A stretch of 64,000 bases of DNA, taken from positions 2,129,501-2,193,500 of the forward strand of contig JAQPZY010001665.1 of assembly GCA_029931535.1 (NCBI GenBank), in the 5' to 3' direction. The notes below the pieces were generated by a model. The model had not been told where the DNA came from and did not search any database. It saw nothing but the letters and a program-made list of their open reading frames with translations. Shown piece by piece: positions 13,441-25,956 of the stretch; within the stretch, counting starts at the first letter, position 1, and the number at the start of each line of letters is the position of its first letter. Source of the DNA: Margaritifera margaritifera (lineage: Eukaryota > Mollusca > Bivalvia > Unionida > Margaritiferidae). A program made the translations under genes and the position numbers.

Positions 13441-14621
13441 CTGTTTCTGGTAGATGGAAACGTTTTATTACCTATGGTCGTATTATGCAGCCTTCCTTAT
13501 CTTTTCAAATCATATTTTCACATAATTTATGAAAAATATTCTTAAAAGAAATACCCTGGTAATAAATGTTAGGATTAAATTGCAATACATAATTAGTCCT
13601 ACAACAAAATGTATGCATAGATGGATTTTATTCATCACGAAAGCTGAAGAACCCGAAATAATAAACACCGAGTCAATTGCCTCTTCGAATGAGCAGACAA
13701 ATCCAAATAACTGTGTGTGAATAATTGAATAAATTATGTATACTTACATTTACATGCAATCTGACAAATGTTTCATCATATCTAGGACAGGTGGGAGTTC
13801 TCTAACTATTCGTCTCTAATATATATTTGACACTCCTTACAGATGACATGTTTATTAGTCTTAAGTCAATCATATCAGTTTTGATTCGGAAGAAGGGAAA
13901 TAACCAATATATGAATATTTCAGGAAGGGAAATAACCAATATATGAATATTTCAGTTTATTTCCCTTTCAGAGAGAGAGAGAGAGAGTCTATTCTCATTC
14001 AGTTGATAATGTGAGAAGAACAAGTGACCAAACACAAAGAAAAGCCATGAATACAATTTCAGCTTTCACTTGGTCAAGATAATGAAAGAAGATAAATATT
14101 GTCTTGGATAAAATCTGAGAATAGTAATTATTATGCCTCATAAAAGTAATAGTGTCAATGAATTTCACGTGTCAGGAAACAAGACATCGTGTCTCCCTCG
14201 CGAGATCGTGTTTCCCTGTCTTGTACGATTCGGCTAAGTATGCAATTTGTTGCCCTTGTTTGGAGGAGATCGACCGGTGCATTTGCACCCAACAGAAAAG
14301 CGCACAGTATTTTCCTAAAGAATTGTTTCTCAATGAAACAAAATTTTTCACATGTCCTATTTGGACAAAACTTTGAAAAACTATGCTCTAACTTGACAAA
14401 AAATGTATGATTTACTTTAGTAGTTGTAGTACTTCAGGCAGTAGTAGTAGAGACCTCTGAGACCATATCTGGATTATCGATCAATCTCTGGCACTTTTCC
14501 GGAGCGTTGACTCAAAATGTGGCAAACTGACACGGAAAAACACGAATTATATGCCACAGGGGCTTACCTAATTATTATCTCTGAGGGGTTTCGTTCCATC
14601 TCCTTTTGTTCTCAAATATAT

Positions 14622-14822
14622 ACAACTCGTACAGAAAATATACAACTCGTACAGAAAATGTATACAACTCGTACAGAAAATATATACAACTCGTACAGAA
14701 AATATACAACTCGTACAGAAAATATACAACTCGTACAGAAAATGTATACAACTCGTATACAACTCGTACAGAAAATGTATACAACTCGTACAGAAAATGT
14801 ATACAACTCGTACAGAAAATGC
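14622..14822. repeat. 18-20-bp minisatellite, about 11 copies
   Basis: Tandem units of 'tacaactcgtacagaaaa' plus ta, tg or tata. Varying unit length keeps overlapping frames open on both strands (YNSYRK, FCTSCI and similar); these are array artefacts. Confidence 0.9.
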
Positions 14823-15059
14823 AAACATTAGTGCGCATTTATGTATTTTTCTGCAAATGATCTTTAATTTCACACGTCTCATTGTCAACCCTATTCCCCT
14901 TTACCCCTTATTTGGAAAACAAATATGCAACACCTACGCTATTACTGCTGATTATAGTGTTGTTATTGTTGCTGCTACTGTTGGTCTGCTGCCAGCGCAT
15001 TGAATGTATGTTTTATAGCAGTAATATCATAAGCTCGTAACAGGCACCATTCACATTTA

Positions 15060-15460
15060 AGTAAGTGCATTCAATGGTTTACATTGATTTGATTGTCTCC
15101 CATTTATATCGTAATAGCAAGTTTTGGGGTTTTGGCCCGTTTCACAGATATAGAGATAGATCGACATAAAACTAGTCATATATTTTGTCAGACCGACTGA
15201 AAGAATAAAATCATGACGGTAAATATATGTATGAAACATTTTCAATTTAGGTAATTTTAGCAAGTACGACAAGTAACGATTGCACCCTATTCGCATTAAA
15301 TTGATACAGATATTCTTAAATGTGCGATGTCATTGACTTTATTGTTTCCAACTTATATCTTAACAGTAAATTTATCAGGTTTGGCCCGTTTTACATATAG
15401 ATAGAGAGATAAACAGATATGGAACTAGTCATGTATTTCGTGAGACCGACTGAGACCGGG
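15060..15460. repeat. Imperfect direct duplication, ~245-bp period
   Basis: 15065-15215 and 15310-15455 share 'tttggcccgttt', 'agatagag', 'actagtcat' and 'gagaccgactga' in the same order. The tract preceding the minisatellite at 14622 ('aacacgaattatatgccac...cttaccta') is likewise related to 15530-15575, so the whole 14.5-15.7 kb segment looks duplicated and then decayed. Confidence 0.55.
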
Positions 15461-15631
15461 TCAAGTAAATGAATCAGGATCTTGCACTATATGTGTGCAT
15501 TATCTCAAACTTTAGAAAATTTCACACGCAGGAACACGAACTATATTCCACTGACGCTTACCTATTACCTATTTATCTCCAGAGGTTTAGTTTCATTTCA
15601 ACTGCATTTCACATGTCATGCATACTAATAT

Positions 15632-15633
<2 letters not shown>

Positions 15634-15698
<65 letters not shown>
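15634..15698. repeat. (TA)n microsatellite
   Basis: Uninterrupted TA tract followed by a short TG-rich stretch; lies at the end of the duplicated segment described for 15060-15460. Confidence 0.95.
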
Positions 15699-15700
<2 letters not shown>

Positions 15701-15819
15701 GTGTATGCGTGTGTGTGCTTGTAATTTTTAATGGAATTGAGCTTTGCATATGAGTTCAAACTATTTAAAAAATACGTCCCCCCTTTCCAACTTTATGTTG
15801 GTAAACAACACACTGAATA

Positions 15820-15896
15820 TTACTACTACTACTAATACTAATACTAGTACTACCACCATCATCACTACTACAACTACTACTACTATTACTACTAAT
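15820..15896. repeat. (ACT)n imperfect microsatellite
   Basis: Imperfect ACT/ACC/AAT trinucleotide run; the threonine-rich frame through it is an artefact. Confidence 0.8.
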
Positions 15897-16606
15897 GCTT
15901 CTGCTGCCAGTGAAGACTTGTATTTAAGCAGTGGATCCATGCCAATAAGTTTTTAACATACGCTATTCACAATAGATGCATGTATGCTGTAAATATTATC
16001 TTTCATAATGAACTCTACCGTTACTTATTTCAAGCGTTATAAGGAAAGGTCAAGATTAGTATGCCATAGAAAGTGAATGCTGCATTAGTCTATATGTACT
16101 TATTTTTAGGATAACTTATATACGTTGAAATTTGTCATAGGTTTAATTTAAAAAGAGCATTTCTACAAGACATCTTTTGACCGAAACTAAAGTTTAATTT
16201 CATTGGATGACGTAATCATTTATAACGTTTACAGAGAGAAAAAAAAAGAAGCAGTCTTGCAAATGTTATAAACTAATTTGTAGTACGGTACATGTACTAA
16301 TTATAAGAATTCTGATATTTTTGAATAAGATTTTAATTTTTGTTAATATAAAGTTAATCACATATAAGAACTTTTCAAGTGTGCTAGATTGAGTCTAGAA
16401 GACGTACAAAAGGTGCTAAATGTTTTTATTATGTTTATCGGAACGGTTTGTGTATTAAATTCAATTACATTGCCAAATGCTGCAGATAATAAGATACCTG
16501 TATGGATAGAAAGGTCATGTGACAAATAAATGGATGATTAAACTGATTGTTTTTTTTAAATTGTAAATTTGCCTCAGACAGAGCGAAGTTGTGTATCCAG
16601 CTCCAG

Positions 16607-16611
<5 letters not shown>

Positions 16612-16683
<72 letters not shown>
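16612..16683. repeat. (TA)n microsatellite interrupted by an LTR insertion
   Basis: This TA tract ends exactly where the LTR begins (16684). The TA tract resumes exactly at the LTR's other end (17440), so the LTR inserted into one pre-existing TA array. Confidence 0.9.
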
Positions 16684-17544
<861 letters not shown>

Positions 17545-17549
17545 TTGAC

Positions 17550-18440
17550 TAGGATTTTTTTTAATAATGATTTAATTCTATAACGCTTAAAGACCTATCT
17601 TTGATTTGTATGTCCCCACTTGAAGCGGGACAGATTCATTTGATCATGTCTGTTCATCCGTCGGTCCCTATAAACTTGTTAGTAAGATTGCGCAAGATTA
17701 CACAAATGCCACCAAATGTAAACAAAGAAAATGTTACTAGCTTATTTGTTTTTTATATGTAGATGACCTGATTTTCAGGCCATTACACTGATTTTTCAAT
17801 TTATTTACACATTTTTTACCTTTCTGAATGTATAAATATTTTAATAAAAAAAAAAAAAAACTTTGCTAGCATGATAAAGCAAAACCAACTTGAGATAGAC
17901 AAATTACATTTAGTATGTATATTAGTTCATATGTAAATAAATTGATTACATTTTCAGGCCAACATAGCATTTTGTTTGTTGCACATTTGGAAAATGTTTG
18001 GACTGAGACGTATTTTGAAGAAAATGTTGTTAGCATGATTAAGCTAGAACCACTTGATGTATACAAGATATATTTTGGTATGCATATTTGAATACATATT
18101 TAGGTACTAGTAACCTAATTTGGTTGCTACATCCTTAAACCAATTTTGCAATTGTTATATAATTTTTTGGACTTTTAAGGCTGCATTTGATCATACATGT
18201 TTTATAGAGACAAATCTAATTTAATTCGAGGATATTATCACATCTCTGAAAACCCAGATTTGTCAGACACGTTTTTATATCGATTACATAGATATTGCAT
18301 ACTAATATATATAATAAATACTGAAAAAAACAAGTATGATGCGTAGAAAGGAGGTAATCTGAAACAAAAGGAATCTTGGCTGTATAGTGGATGATGGTGG
18401 AATTATTATTAGAGATGTGTATGGTATATAAGTTGTATTA
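17550..18440. other. No recognisable gene; AT-rich spacer
   Basis: AT-rich with a poly-A at 17846-17860. Two blocks (about 17870-17950 and 18010-18100) share 'gctagcatgataaagc...aaccacttga' type phrases, suggesting a small decayed duplication. No coding evidence. Confidence 0.5.
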
Positions 18441-18459
18441 TATGTGCTTATTTTGTCAT

Positions 18460-19130
18460 GTAGAGAACGTTTTGCACACAACAAAAGCTGTTGCAGACAT
18501 ATGGTTTTGCCTTTATTTGGAATAATCCTACTTCTACGAATTCCAAAGCGTTTGCTTGTGCTCCAACAAAGATTTAATTATATTTCTATGCAAACGTGAA
18601 CATGTAATTTAGACAAAAGAAATGTTAGTATTGTATAAGAATTTCAAAACAGAGTAAGGTTATGAACAAGGTCTTGATAGTAGAACGTATAATGAGAGTA
18701 CTGGCTCATAATGAAATTTAAAATAGGTCAGTCTTTTCTCACGTGGGCTTTACACCAAAGTATAAATATACAAATGCATTGAGCAAGGACTATATTGAAT
18801 AAGGGGCCTTTTCTGGCCCCATATTTATACCAAAAAAATACAATGCAATTCGTCACTGTTTGTCTCATTCCATATGCAAATGAAACTTATAAACAGTAAC
18901 TTTGTTTATAGATGTCTATTTCATACAAACAACGACCGTCGACCATGGGCTGGTATATTGGAAACTGCAGAATATATGCTCAGTTCAGAAACTTCATATT
19001 CCAAAATTAGATGTAACCAGACGTTTGTCTATTAGGAAATTTTGACAGATTGCGTATCTGTACTGGAGATAGTAATGTTAAAAAATCATCATAGAGCAAG
19101 ATTGCCCAGATGTCTACAAAATAAAATATT
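18460..19130 (+). pseudogene. Unidentified decayed coding tract
   Basis: The plus-strand frames here read like protein rather than AT-rich noise. Examples are FSHVGFTPKYKYTNALSKDY (about 18736-18795), GPIFIPKKYNAIRHCLSHS just after it, and IPKLDVTRRLSIRKF near 19000. The frame is broken by several in-frame stops and at least one shift. I do not recognise the family. The density of decayed mobile and viral-like genes nearby suggests a transposon or endogenous virus origin, but that is inference. Confidence 0.35.
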
Positions 19131-19990
19131 TATAAATGCTTCTACCTAGCGCTGACATTTTTCTGCTTTTGCTCTGTATCTACCTCCGAATCGGAGCACC
19201 AATGTTTTGTAAAGAACTGCACAGTAGTTGCTCGCTGCTTCATTATTTTAAAATTAACAATATTGTACTTTTAAAATACCAAGAAGCAAATGAATTCAGA
19301 TTGTTTTAAACAATTTTATTTATCTTTTTATTTTTTTTCTCTTTCCTTTTTTTTTTTTTCTTTCTTACCTCTGAGGAGTAGTCCCATCTTTTAGACAGGC
19401 GCCACCTATGGTCTAAATGGGTCTGCGCATTTTGTTGTTTGACAAACCTGATTTTTGAAATCTTATCGCAGAAATGATATTGAAACTATAAATAAGATGG
19501 GTAGATATCTCATTATTTAAAAAAATACAATATGATACAAGAATAAAAAAGTTGTATAATCAATCGTCAGCATGATAGAAATTGAAGGTACCTGAAATAA
19601 ATCTTGTTAAGATCTAAAGAATAAGGGTTCTAAACCTTGCTCCATAGACCGCAAACTGTGTGGCTTCAGTACCAGTATTTTATCGATTACTCGCCCCTGA
19701 TCGTAATCTTTTCTATTTATTTGTGCCAAGTTGCCTAGAAACTGCAAGCCGTTTTCGGATTGGCTGTATGCAAATTACGGATATTGATCGATATTTCAAA
19801 TGTTTCGTTGGACGGGGAAAATTGCTGTTAGAATGAATTTATTTTATGCTAGTCCGCGAAGTTGTGGATTTTACAAGATACATAATTTTGATAATTCACA
19901 GGAGTGAATGGTCCATTTTTTCCATTCAAGAGCTTTTTTTTCATTAAACATTGATAACATTATGAGCAAGAATTTAATCCGTCACGTTGT

Positions 19991-20056
19991 TAAATGTATC
20001 GTGCACTGGTAGCATGTTGACTTGACGCGCAAAAGAACCACGTTTGAATCCCAACA
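19991..20056 (+). other. tRNA-like / possible SINE-head relic
   Basis: 'cactggtagcatgttgact' resembles a D-arm/A-box (normally TGGTTAGCACGTT). 'cgtttgaatccc' resembles a T-arm B-box (GGTTCGAATCC), spaced about 35 nt downstream. The acceptor stem does not pair and several conserved bases are changed, so this is not a functional tRNA call. Confidence 0.25.
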
Positions 20057-20345
20057 TGAACTTTTTTTTTCTTCATTTTTTTACTCCAAGATTGTGCTTT
20101 TTTTCCATTGAATTAGGAAAGAGAATTATGTTACTACTCATATTGTTTTGTGCAAATGTACACAAAACACAGCATAACATAAACGTCATACAGGTGACAT
20201 TACCATAAGAAATCTGCAACTTCAACCTTGTATACACTTTAGCTGGCCAACACTTTTGAGCATAAAACAAAAAGAAAATTTGCTTGTTCCTAGCGAATAA
20301 CAGATATATTTCATCTTGTTCCCGAAAACTATTGTAGTGCTTAAA

Positions 20346-20348
<3 letters not shown>

Positions 20349-20391
<43 letters not shown>
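20349..20391. repeat. (ATT)n microsatellite
   Basis: About 14 uninterrupted ATT units; the poly-isoleucine frame on the minus strand is an artefact. Confidence 0.95.
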
Positions 20392-20392
<1 letters not shown>

Positions 20393-20643
20393 AAAGCTAA
20401 CTTTTTCCTTAGAGATGTAGTAGTTGGCAGACTTTATGTTTATCTTTTTTATATTCATTCATTTCATATAGTAGTTATATATTGTACAGTCACGTAAATG
20501 CTTTTCACCTTTCCTAATTTCGCTTTCTAGACTTTGTTTTATCTTTGTAAGTCCCAGTATACCCCTCACGCAAAGCGTGGCTAGTTTGTGATGTTTTGAA
20601 AGTTTTCATATCTAGCGCCGTAACGAATTTTCGTCTCCTATTG

Positions 20644-20644
20644 T

Positions 20645-20677
<33 letters not shown>
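20644..20677. repeat. (CA)n microsatellite
   Basis: About 17 CA units upstream of the Penelope-type remnant. Confidence 0.95.
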
Positions 20678-20679
<2 letters not shown>

Positions 20680-20776
20680 CATATACTGTGTATTCAGATT
20701 GAAATAACAAAGTCTTTATGTTTCCGCTAATTCTCTCTCATCAGTGGATTATGAACGTAAACCTACTCAACTTCTA

Positions 20777-21045
20777 TGCTCTTTTTTCTGCAAGAAGTGT
20801 AGAAACACGGTATATGTAAACCAAACAGGAGATTCTTTGTGGCAGTTAAGCCTTTCGAAATTTAGAACTAGAAAAAAATGATGATCCTGTTGCAAAGAAT
20901 TTTAGTACAAGCAACAAGTTTTTATATGATTATTTAGTGACAGGTATTGAGAAAGTGTACGGTCACAAATCGTATAGGCTGGTAAAAGAATAATTCTGGA
21001 TCAAAAAAGTAAACACTCTGTCTCTAACAGAACTTTGAATTGTAT
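20777..21045 (+). pseudogene. Penelope-like element GIY-YIG endonuclease remnant
   Basis: A cysteine pair followed by a GIY-YIG-like core is readable: C..CKKC then NTVYVNQTGDSLWQ (about 20777-20852), where intact Penelope enzymes usually have VYVGQTG. After a frame change come DPVAKNF, LVTGIEKVYG, SYRLVKE, a stop, then FWIKKVNTLS (20879-21040). This order matches the C-terminal endonuclease of Penelope-like retroelements, which nick DNA for target-primed reverse transcription. Only the 3' end is present, and in-frame stops and a shift show that it is dead. It lies about 0.5 kb upstream of gene 1. Confidence 0.6.
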
Positions 21046-21479
21046 TGCAATTTTCCGCCAAAGTGAAATTTAGTATACGTATATGTTTCGTTGTTAATTA
21101 TTTACATGACATCACCTTCTAGTTTTTCAAATTCATACTCCGCTGACGAGGGCGAATTAGCCGAAAGGTATGGAAAATCAAAATCTCCACGAGACATTGA
21201 CTTCCATAATCAATATTGTTTTTCATAAGATGGCCACAGAACATCTTAAATGTGCTTGCCAGTCGAGGAATCTATGTGAGTCCGAACGCCTTTGCTTCAC
21301 TTTCAATACTTTTTGCTATAGCAAGAAATTCGCGGCTAGAGATTGTACCTTTTGAAGAAGGTAAACGCATTTGATGGACAGGTTAATGTCATGTGAATTT
21401 CTCCTGTGAATATTTAATTTTGTTCTTAAAATAGAATCCCCTGCAAAGGCTTCTGTTATCACTAATATCAAAGTTCGAC

Positions 21480-21487
21480 TGACGTCA
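21480..21487 (+). promoter_or_regulatory. CRE/ATF-like site TGACGTCA
   Basis: A perfect palindromic CRE octamer, 24 bp upstream of the TATA box of gene 1. Such sites bind CREB/ATF or AP-1-type bZIP factors, consistent with an inducible promoter. Function is inferred from sequence and position only. Confidence 0.5.
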
Positions 21488-21510
21488 ATATTGTGTCACG
21501 ATGTAGTCTG

Positions 21511-21518
21511 TATAAAAG
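21511..21518 (+). promoter_or_regulatory. TATA box of gene 1
   Basis: 'tataaaag' is a strong TATA element. A start about 30 bp downstream (near 21541) leaves a 5'UTR of roughly 30 nt before the ATG at 21572. Confidence 0.65.
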
Positions 21519-21571
21519 TCATTGTGCAGTCTTTAGGTCATTGTCTTTGAGGTTTAGATAATACTAACATC

Positions 21572-21605
21572 ATGAAATCGGTCTTTATCTTGCTGGTTTT
21601 GGTGG
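21572..21605 (+). CDS. Gene 1 exon 1 (signal peptide)
   Basis: The ATG opens [11 protein letters not shown] plus the first base of an alanine codon, followed by a consensus donor G|GTAAGT. Joined to exon 2 the leader reads [16 protein letters not shown], a typical signal peptide with cleavage likely after VTLA. The start is supported by the TATA box 61 bp upstream and by phase-1 compatibility with exon 2. Confidence 0.85.
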
Positions 21606-24600
21606 GTAAGTACTTAATACTAAGGAAAGGAGGTAGTGTACTTTAATCATTAAACACTCCCGTAAAATATGTGTATTGATATTTATACATAAAGAAATAT
21701 GAATAGCAGCACATCCTCCTGGTTTCATTATCTAGTGTTTGGTTTTCAGGATGTTTAGAAGTTTCAAATTAACGTGTAAATTGTTTTTAAAACTGGATTC
21801 AAAACATCCGAAAAATGATGTAACCACTCCTCGTGTGAAATTTTACTGGAGCCAAAATTACGTCTGTCTCGTAGTAAGTTCCAAAATATATTTGTGTCAT
21901 TTTTTCAAGTGCGTTTACAAGCTGCATTTGTAATTTTAGTTTACTGTCCCTTTTCCTATGAGATGTAACCTTATTAACAATACTCTTTTAGTTGAGGTAT
22001 TCTTCAATTTTATCTCGAGATTGAAGAATTTCAAACTTTCTTGGTGCTCTAACTGCCATTCATTTTGCATTTTGACATGATGTATCAAACCACGGTTGTC
22101 TTTTAGTGAATGTGTTATGCTGTGTTTTATAACTGTTACCAGACCGTCTTACAGTTTTCTTCATGCCAACATTTTCAGTTTCATTCTGAAGAGCCTGAAC
22201 CAATGCTTCCGTAGCTTTATCAAAATCAGATGTTTCGATCATATGGCAAAACGTTTCAAATGAAAAGTTATGAAATTGCGTACGCAAACTTTCCTGATAT
22301 GCATTTTGCTTTTCTTGAGTCGATATTAACTTTGTCCAGCGCTCAGATTTACCAGTATAATTATCTATATTGTGCATATTAGGATCACTAGAAATACTGT
22401 CAATCCAGGACAAGCCTAGTGAAAGTGGCATGTGAATTGATTCGACTCTGTTTATGATATCAAATTTAGATATACGTTTCATAATAGGATAATCTGACAG
22501 AAAACAGTCAGTCGTGCTTGACATATTTTGCGTGATACATGTAAAGTTGCCAACTCCTTCATCGTTACCAAAACTGTCATTCACGATTCTCAGACCTGTA
22601 TATTTGCAAAAATTCAATAACATGTGGTCATTATCATTAACATACCTGTTATCCATATTAATTCTATCGGTCAAAGGTAGGGCTTGGATGTAGTCAAAAT
22701 TATCAAGTGATTCAAATGGGTCATCGAATTTAGTGAAATCTGGCTCAGAACTTGTATATGCACTGAGATACCCACCTGAAATAAACTGACAGTTGAAGTA
22801 TTTTAACTTCAAGTGGGCTATTTCATTTTCAGCACTATGAAGAATCTCCTCTTCAGAATGCACGGACAAATTCTCAGGTGTGACATATATTAGGCCAAAA
22901 GTTATATCGAAGTCAAGGCCAATGTTGGATGTCGCAAATTGTAACCATAAGATATTTTTGAACTACTCTCCATGTCAACATATTCAACCTTTAGTAAATC
23001 AGCCAAATAATTTCTTACAAAAATAATTAAACTCCCTGAGGTTCGTATTGCATTAATGCGCTTATCCCTCCCTACAGCAAAATGTTTATAACCATCTATG
23101 ACAAATTATGTTGTAACATAAGTCCATGTTTCTATGAAACCAATAACATCATACTTGCATATGAAATTATACAAATCCTCTCTGTCAAGACAGTCTACAT
23201 ATCCACTAAACTTTGATCTTAATCCAGATATATTCCATGCAGCAAAAGGTAGAGCTCCCTTCAAATTATTTACATTGATATTATAGTCCTCCATATTTAC
23301 ATTTTCAGTGCTTGTAGAACGGACACTATTAGTGTCATCATCATAGTGTACGCCATTAGATGCTGGGCCTCGGCCGTATCCCTATTCATTTTTCACTAAA
23401 CAGGCTTCTTTGGTACACACACGTAGACTAAAACAGGCTTCTTTGGTACATACACGTAAACTAAAACAGGCTTCTTTGGTACATACACGTAGACTAAAAC
23501 AAGCTTCTTTGGTACATACACGTAGACTAAAACAAGCTTCTTTGGTACATACACGTAGGCTAAAACAGGCTTCTTTGGTACATACACGTAGACTAAAACA
23601 AGCTTCTTTGGTACATACACGTAGACTAAAACAGTCTTCTTTGGTACATACACGTAGACTAAAACAGGCTTCTTTGGTACATACACATAGACTAAAACAA
23701 GCTTCGTTGGTACATACACGTAGACTAAAACAGAAACAGACTTCTTTGGTACATACACGTAGGCTAAAACAGGCTTCTTTGGTACATACACGTAGACTAA
23801 AACAAGCTTCTTTGGTACATACACGTAGACTAAAACAGGCTTCTTTGGTACATACACGTAGATGCTTCCATTGACAACTAGTTTGTTATATTCAGATATG
23901 ACATTCTTCCTTGCTTGATATGCTCTTGTAGGAAAGATTTCAAAAGATTCCTCATTTTCTTCACTCGTGCCAGAAAGTTCTCACCAATGTAGATCCTTGG
24001 TTGTACTTTATGTTTTGTTTTTTTTTTTTTTGTTGTTGCATTATCAGCTGAGTGTGTTCTGTCATTTGAATTCGTATTCTCCTTATTCGTATTCACCTCT
24101 CATTGTTGTCCAATTTCTCTTTGACTTCTCCTGTATCTTCTCAACGCTAGTTCCTTATCCTGGTACTTGATGAACGTCATCATTGCAGGCCTTTGTGACA
24201 TATTAGTGTTAAGTATATGTGCCCTTTCAACAGAGATTTCCAAAGTATCAATCTTCAGTTCCTCTGAAATATATGATATGATTTTGGCTTCGGTGTCTTG
24301 CCATGCTTCAACATTGAATTCGTCTAGGTCATAGAAGAATAAAAATTTTCTCCGTGACTGAGCGTCCTGGTGTTCCATTCAACTTTCAGTCGTTTTCACT
24401 TTTTGATCCAGGTCATTTACAGTCTCAATCAATTCATCTATCTTTATCTCTAGTCTCTTGTTCTCCCTAACAAACGGTTCATTCTGCAATCTTAGCTGAA
24501 CGACAGTTTGTTCAAAAATAGCAAATCTAGCATCTAAAGATTTCACATGGTTTCTAATGTCAAGCGTGATTGGCATTATATCAGAGATGGACGGTTGAGA

Positions 24601-25799
24601 ACTAACATCATCAGACACTTCAGAGTTAGAACAGCCGCCTGATCCTATAGCTCTCCTTGTACGGGGGTTTTATGTCAACAGCATGAACACTGCTCGTGTC
24701 CAACCATGATTGAATCCACGGTTGTGCATTTAACTCCTGGTTGTTTGAACTTGTGCTGCTTCATGTCCTGGGAATATCAGTGTCTGGCTGCACTCTATTA
24801 TCAGCCATTCCCATTCCCTTGTTGTAACTTCCATGTCCTATCTGATTCGGCCCAGGATTCATCTCGATTGAACCATACACCACAAGTAACAGAAGCAAAC
24901 ATCGTGTAATTGTTAGAGACATATTTCCTTGGTTTAGCACTCTCATGCTTTCTCTGAGCTTGACTGGTTGAGTAAAATAACCAATCATAAACCTCCATAA
25001 CACCAGGCGTATGCCCATTGTGAACAAGAATACGGAGATTGGAGCTAATATGGTTTACACTCCTGGAGATATGTGATTGATGATCAGAGTTAGTCCCTTA
25101 ACGTTTCATTAATTAAATAACTTAAGCACTGCCATTGCATTACTGTTCCAATTCCAACAAAAGGTGTCCAGCCTATGCCAGGTTGAGTTAATCAAGTCAG
25201 TACTCCAATGATTGAAATCTGCTACCAAGAACTTTATTTGCTACTCAAATTATTCACTCAAAACAGAATATCTACTGAAAATATTCACACAGTAGTAAAG
25301 AATGCTAATTCATAAATATATCCATACAAAATTCGGAATACTTCACATAATTAAAACACCCATATAACGTGCTATTGCGCAGAGCGTATAAAACACGACT
25401 GACACAGTAAGCATTACTCACTTCATCGTTAATTGCGATTTAAAAATTGTCGAAAAGTGTTTATTTTTCATTATGTAATAAGAGACATAAGTCGCAACCA
25501 CTTCATTTTAAATTCAGTCTCTCCCAGAGTTCAAAGCGCTACGATACACCTGTGTAAAAAGTGACGTTACGTCATATCGATGACACCTTAACGTAATGAT
25601 CACGTCATTTCGAGAAGCAGATTAAACGTCATAATAAGTCTTGATTTAACAAAAGGTGACTTCCTTAAGGCAAGTTACAAGAACTAAAGGAGTTTACTTT
25701 TCGTTTAAATTTCTCCATACCAAAACGTGGTAAATTACTAATGGATTCCTTCTGTTGCCAACAATTATGTAACAATTAAGTTCGCTTCGCGAGCATGTC

Positions 25800-25834
<35 letters not shown>

Positions 25835-25908
25835 GAACATTGATATATTCTATTCCTTGACTCAAAATCCCAATGATATCCAACAAAAATGCAAGACCTA
25901 ATACCACA

Positions 25909-25956
<48 letters not shown>

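Larger units (their letters stand above)
21770..25030 (-). mobile_element. 5' portion of a LINE (2A leader, ORF1, endonuclease)
   Basis: Reading on the minus strand: a 2A-like leader (24761-25027), a coiled-coil and RRM-type ORF1 (24618 to ~23870) that runs into a 33-bp minisatellite, an AP-type endonuclease (23294-22060), and a decayed linker toward the missing reverse transcriptase (22060-21770). Element order fits APE-type non-LTR retrotransposons of the CR1/L2/Jockey group. The RT and 3' end are absent, which is unusual because LINEs normally lose their 5' ends. It lies antisense within intron 1 of gene 1. Confidence 0.75.

Noticed and set aside
23410..23874. Plus-strand [11 protein letters not shown] repeat protein
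   Set aside because: The opposite strand is the one continuous with LINE ORF1; this frame is its shadow.
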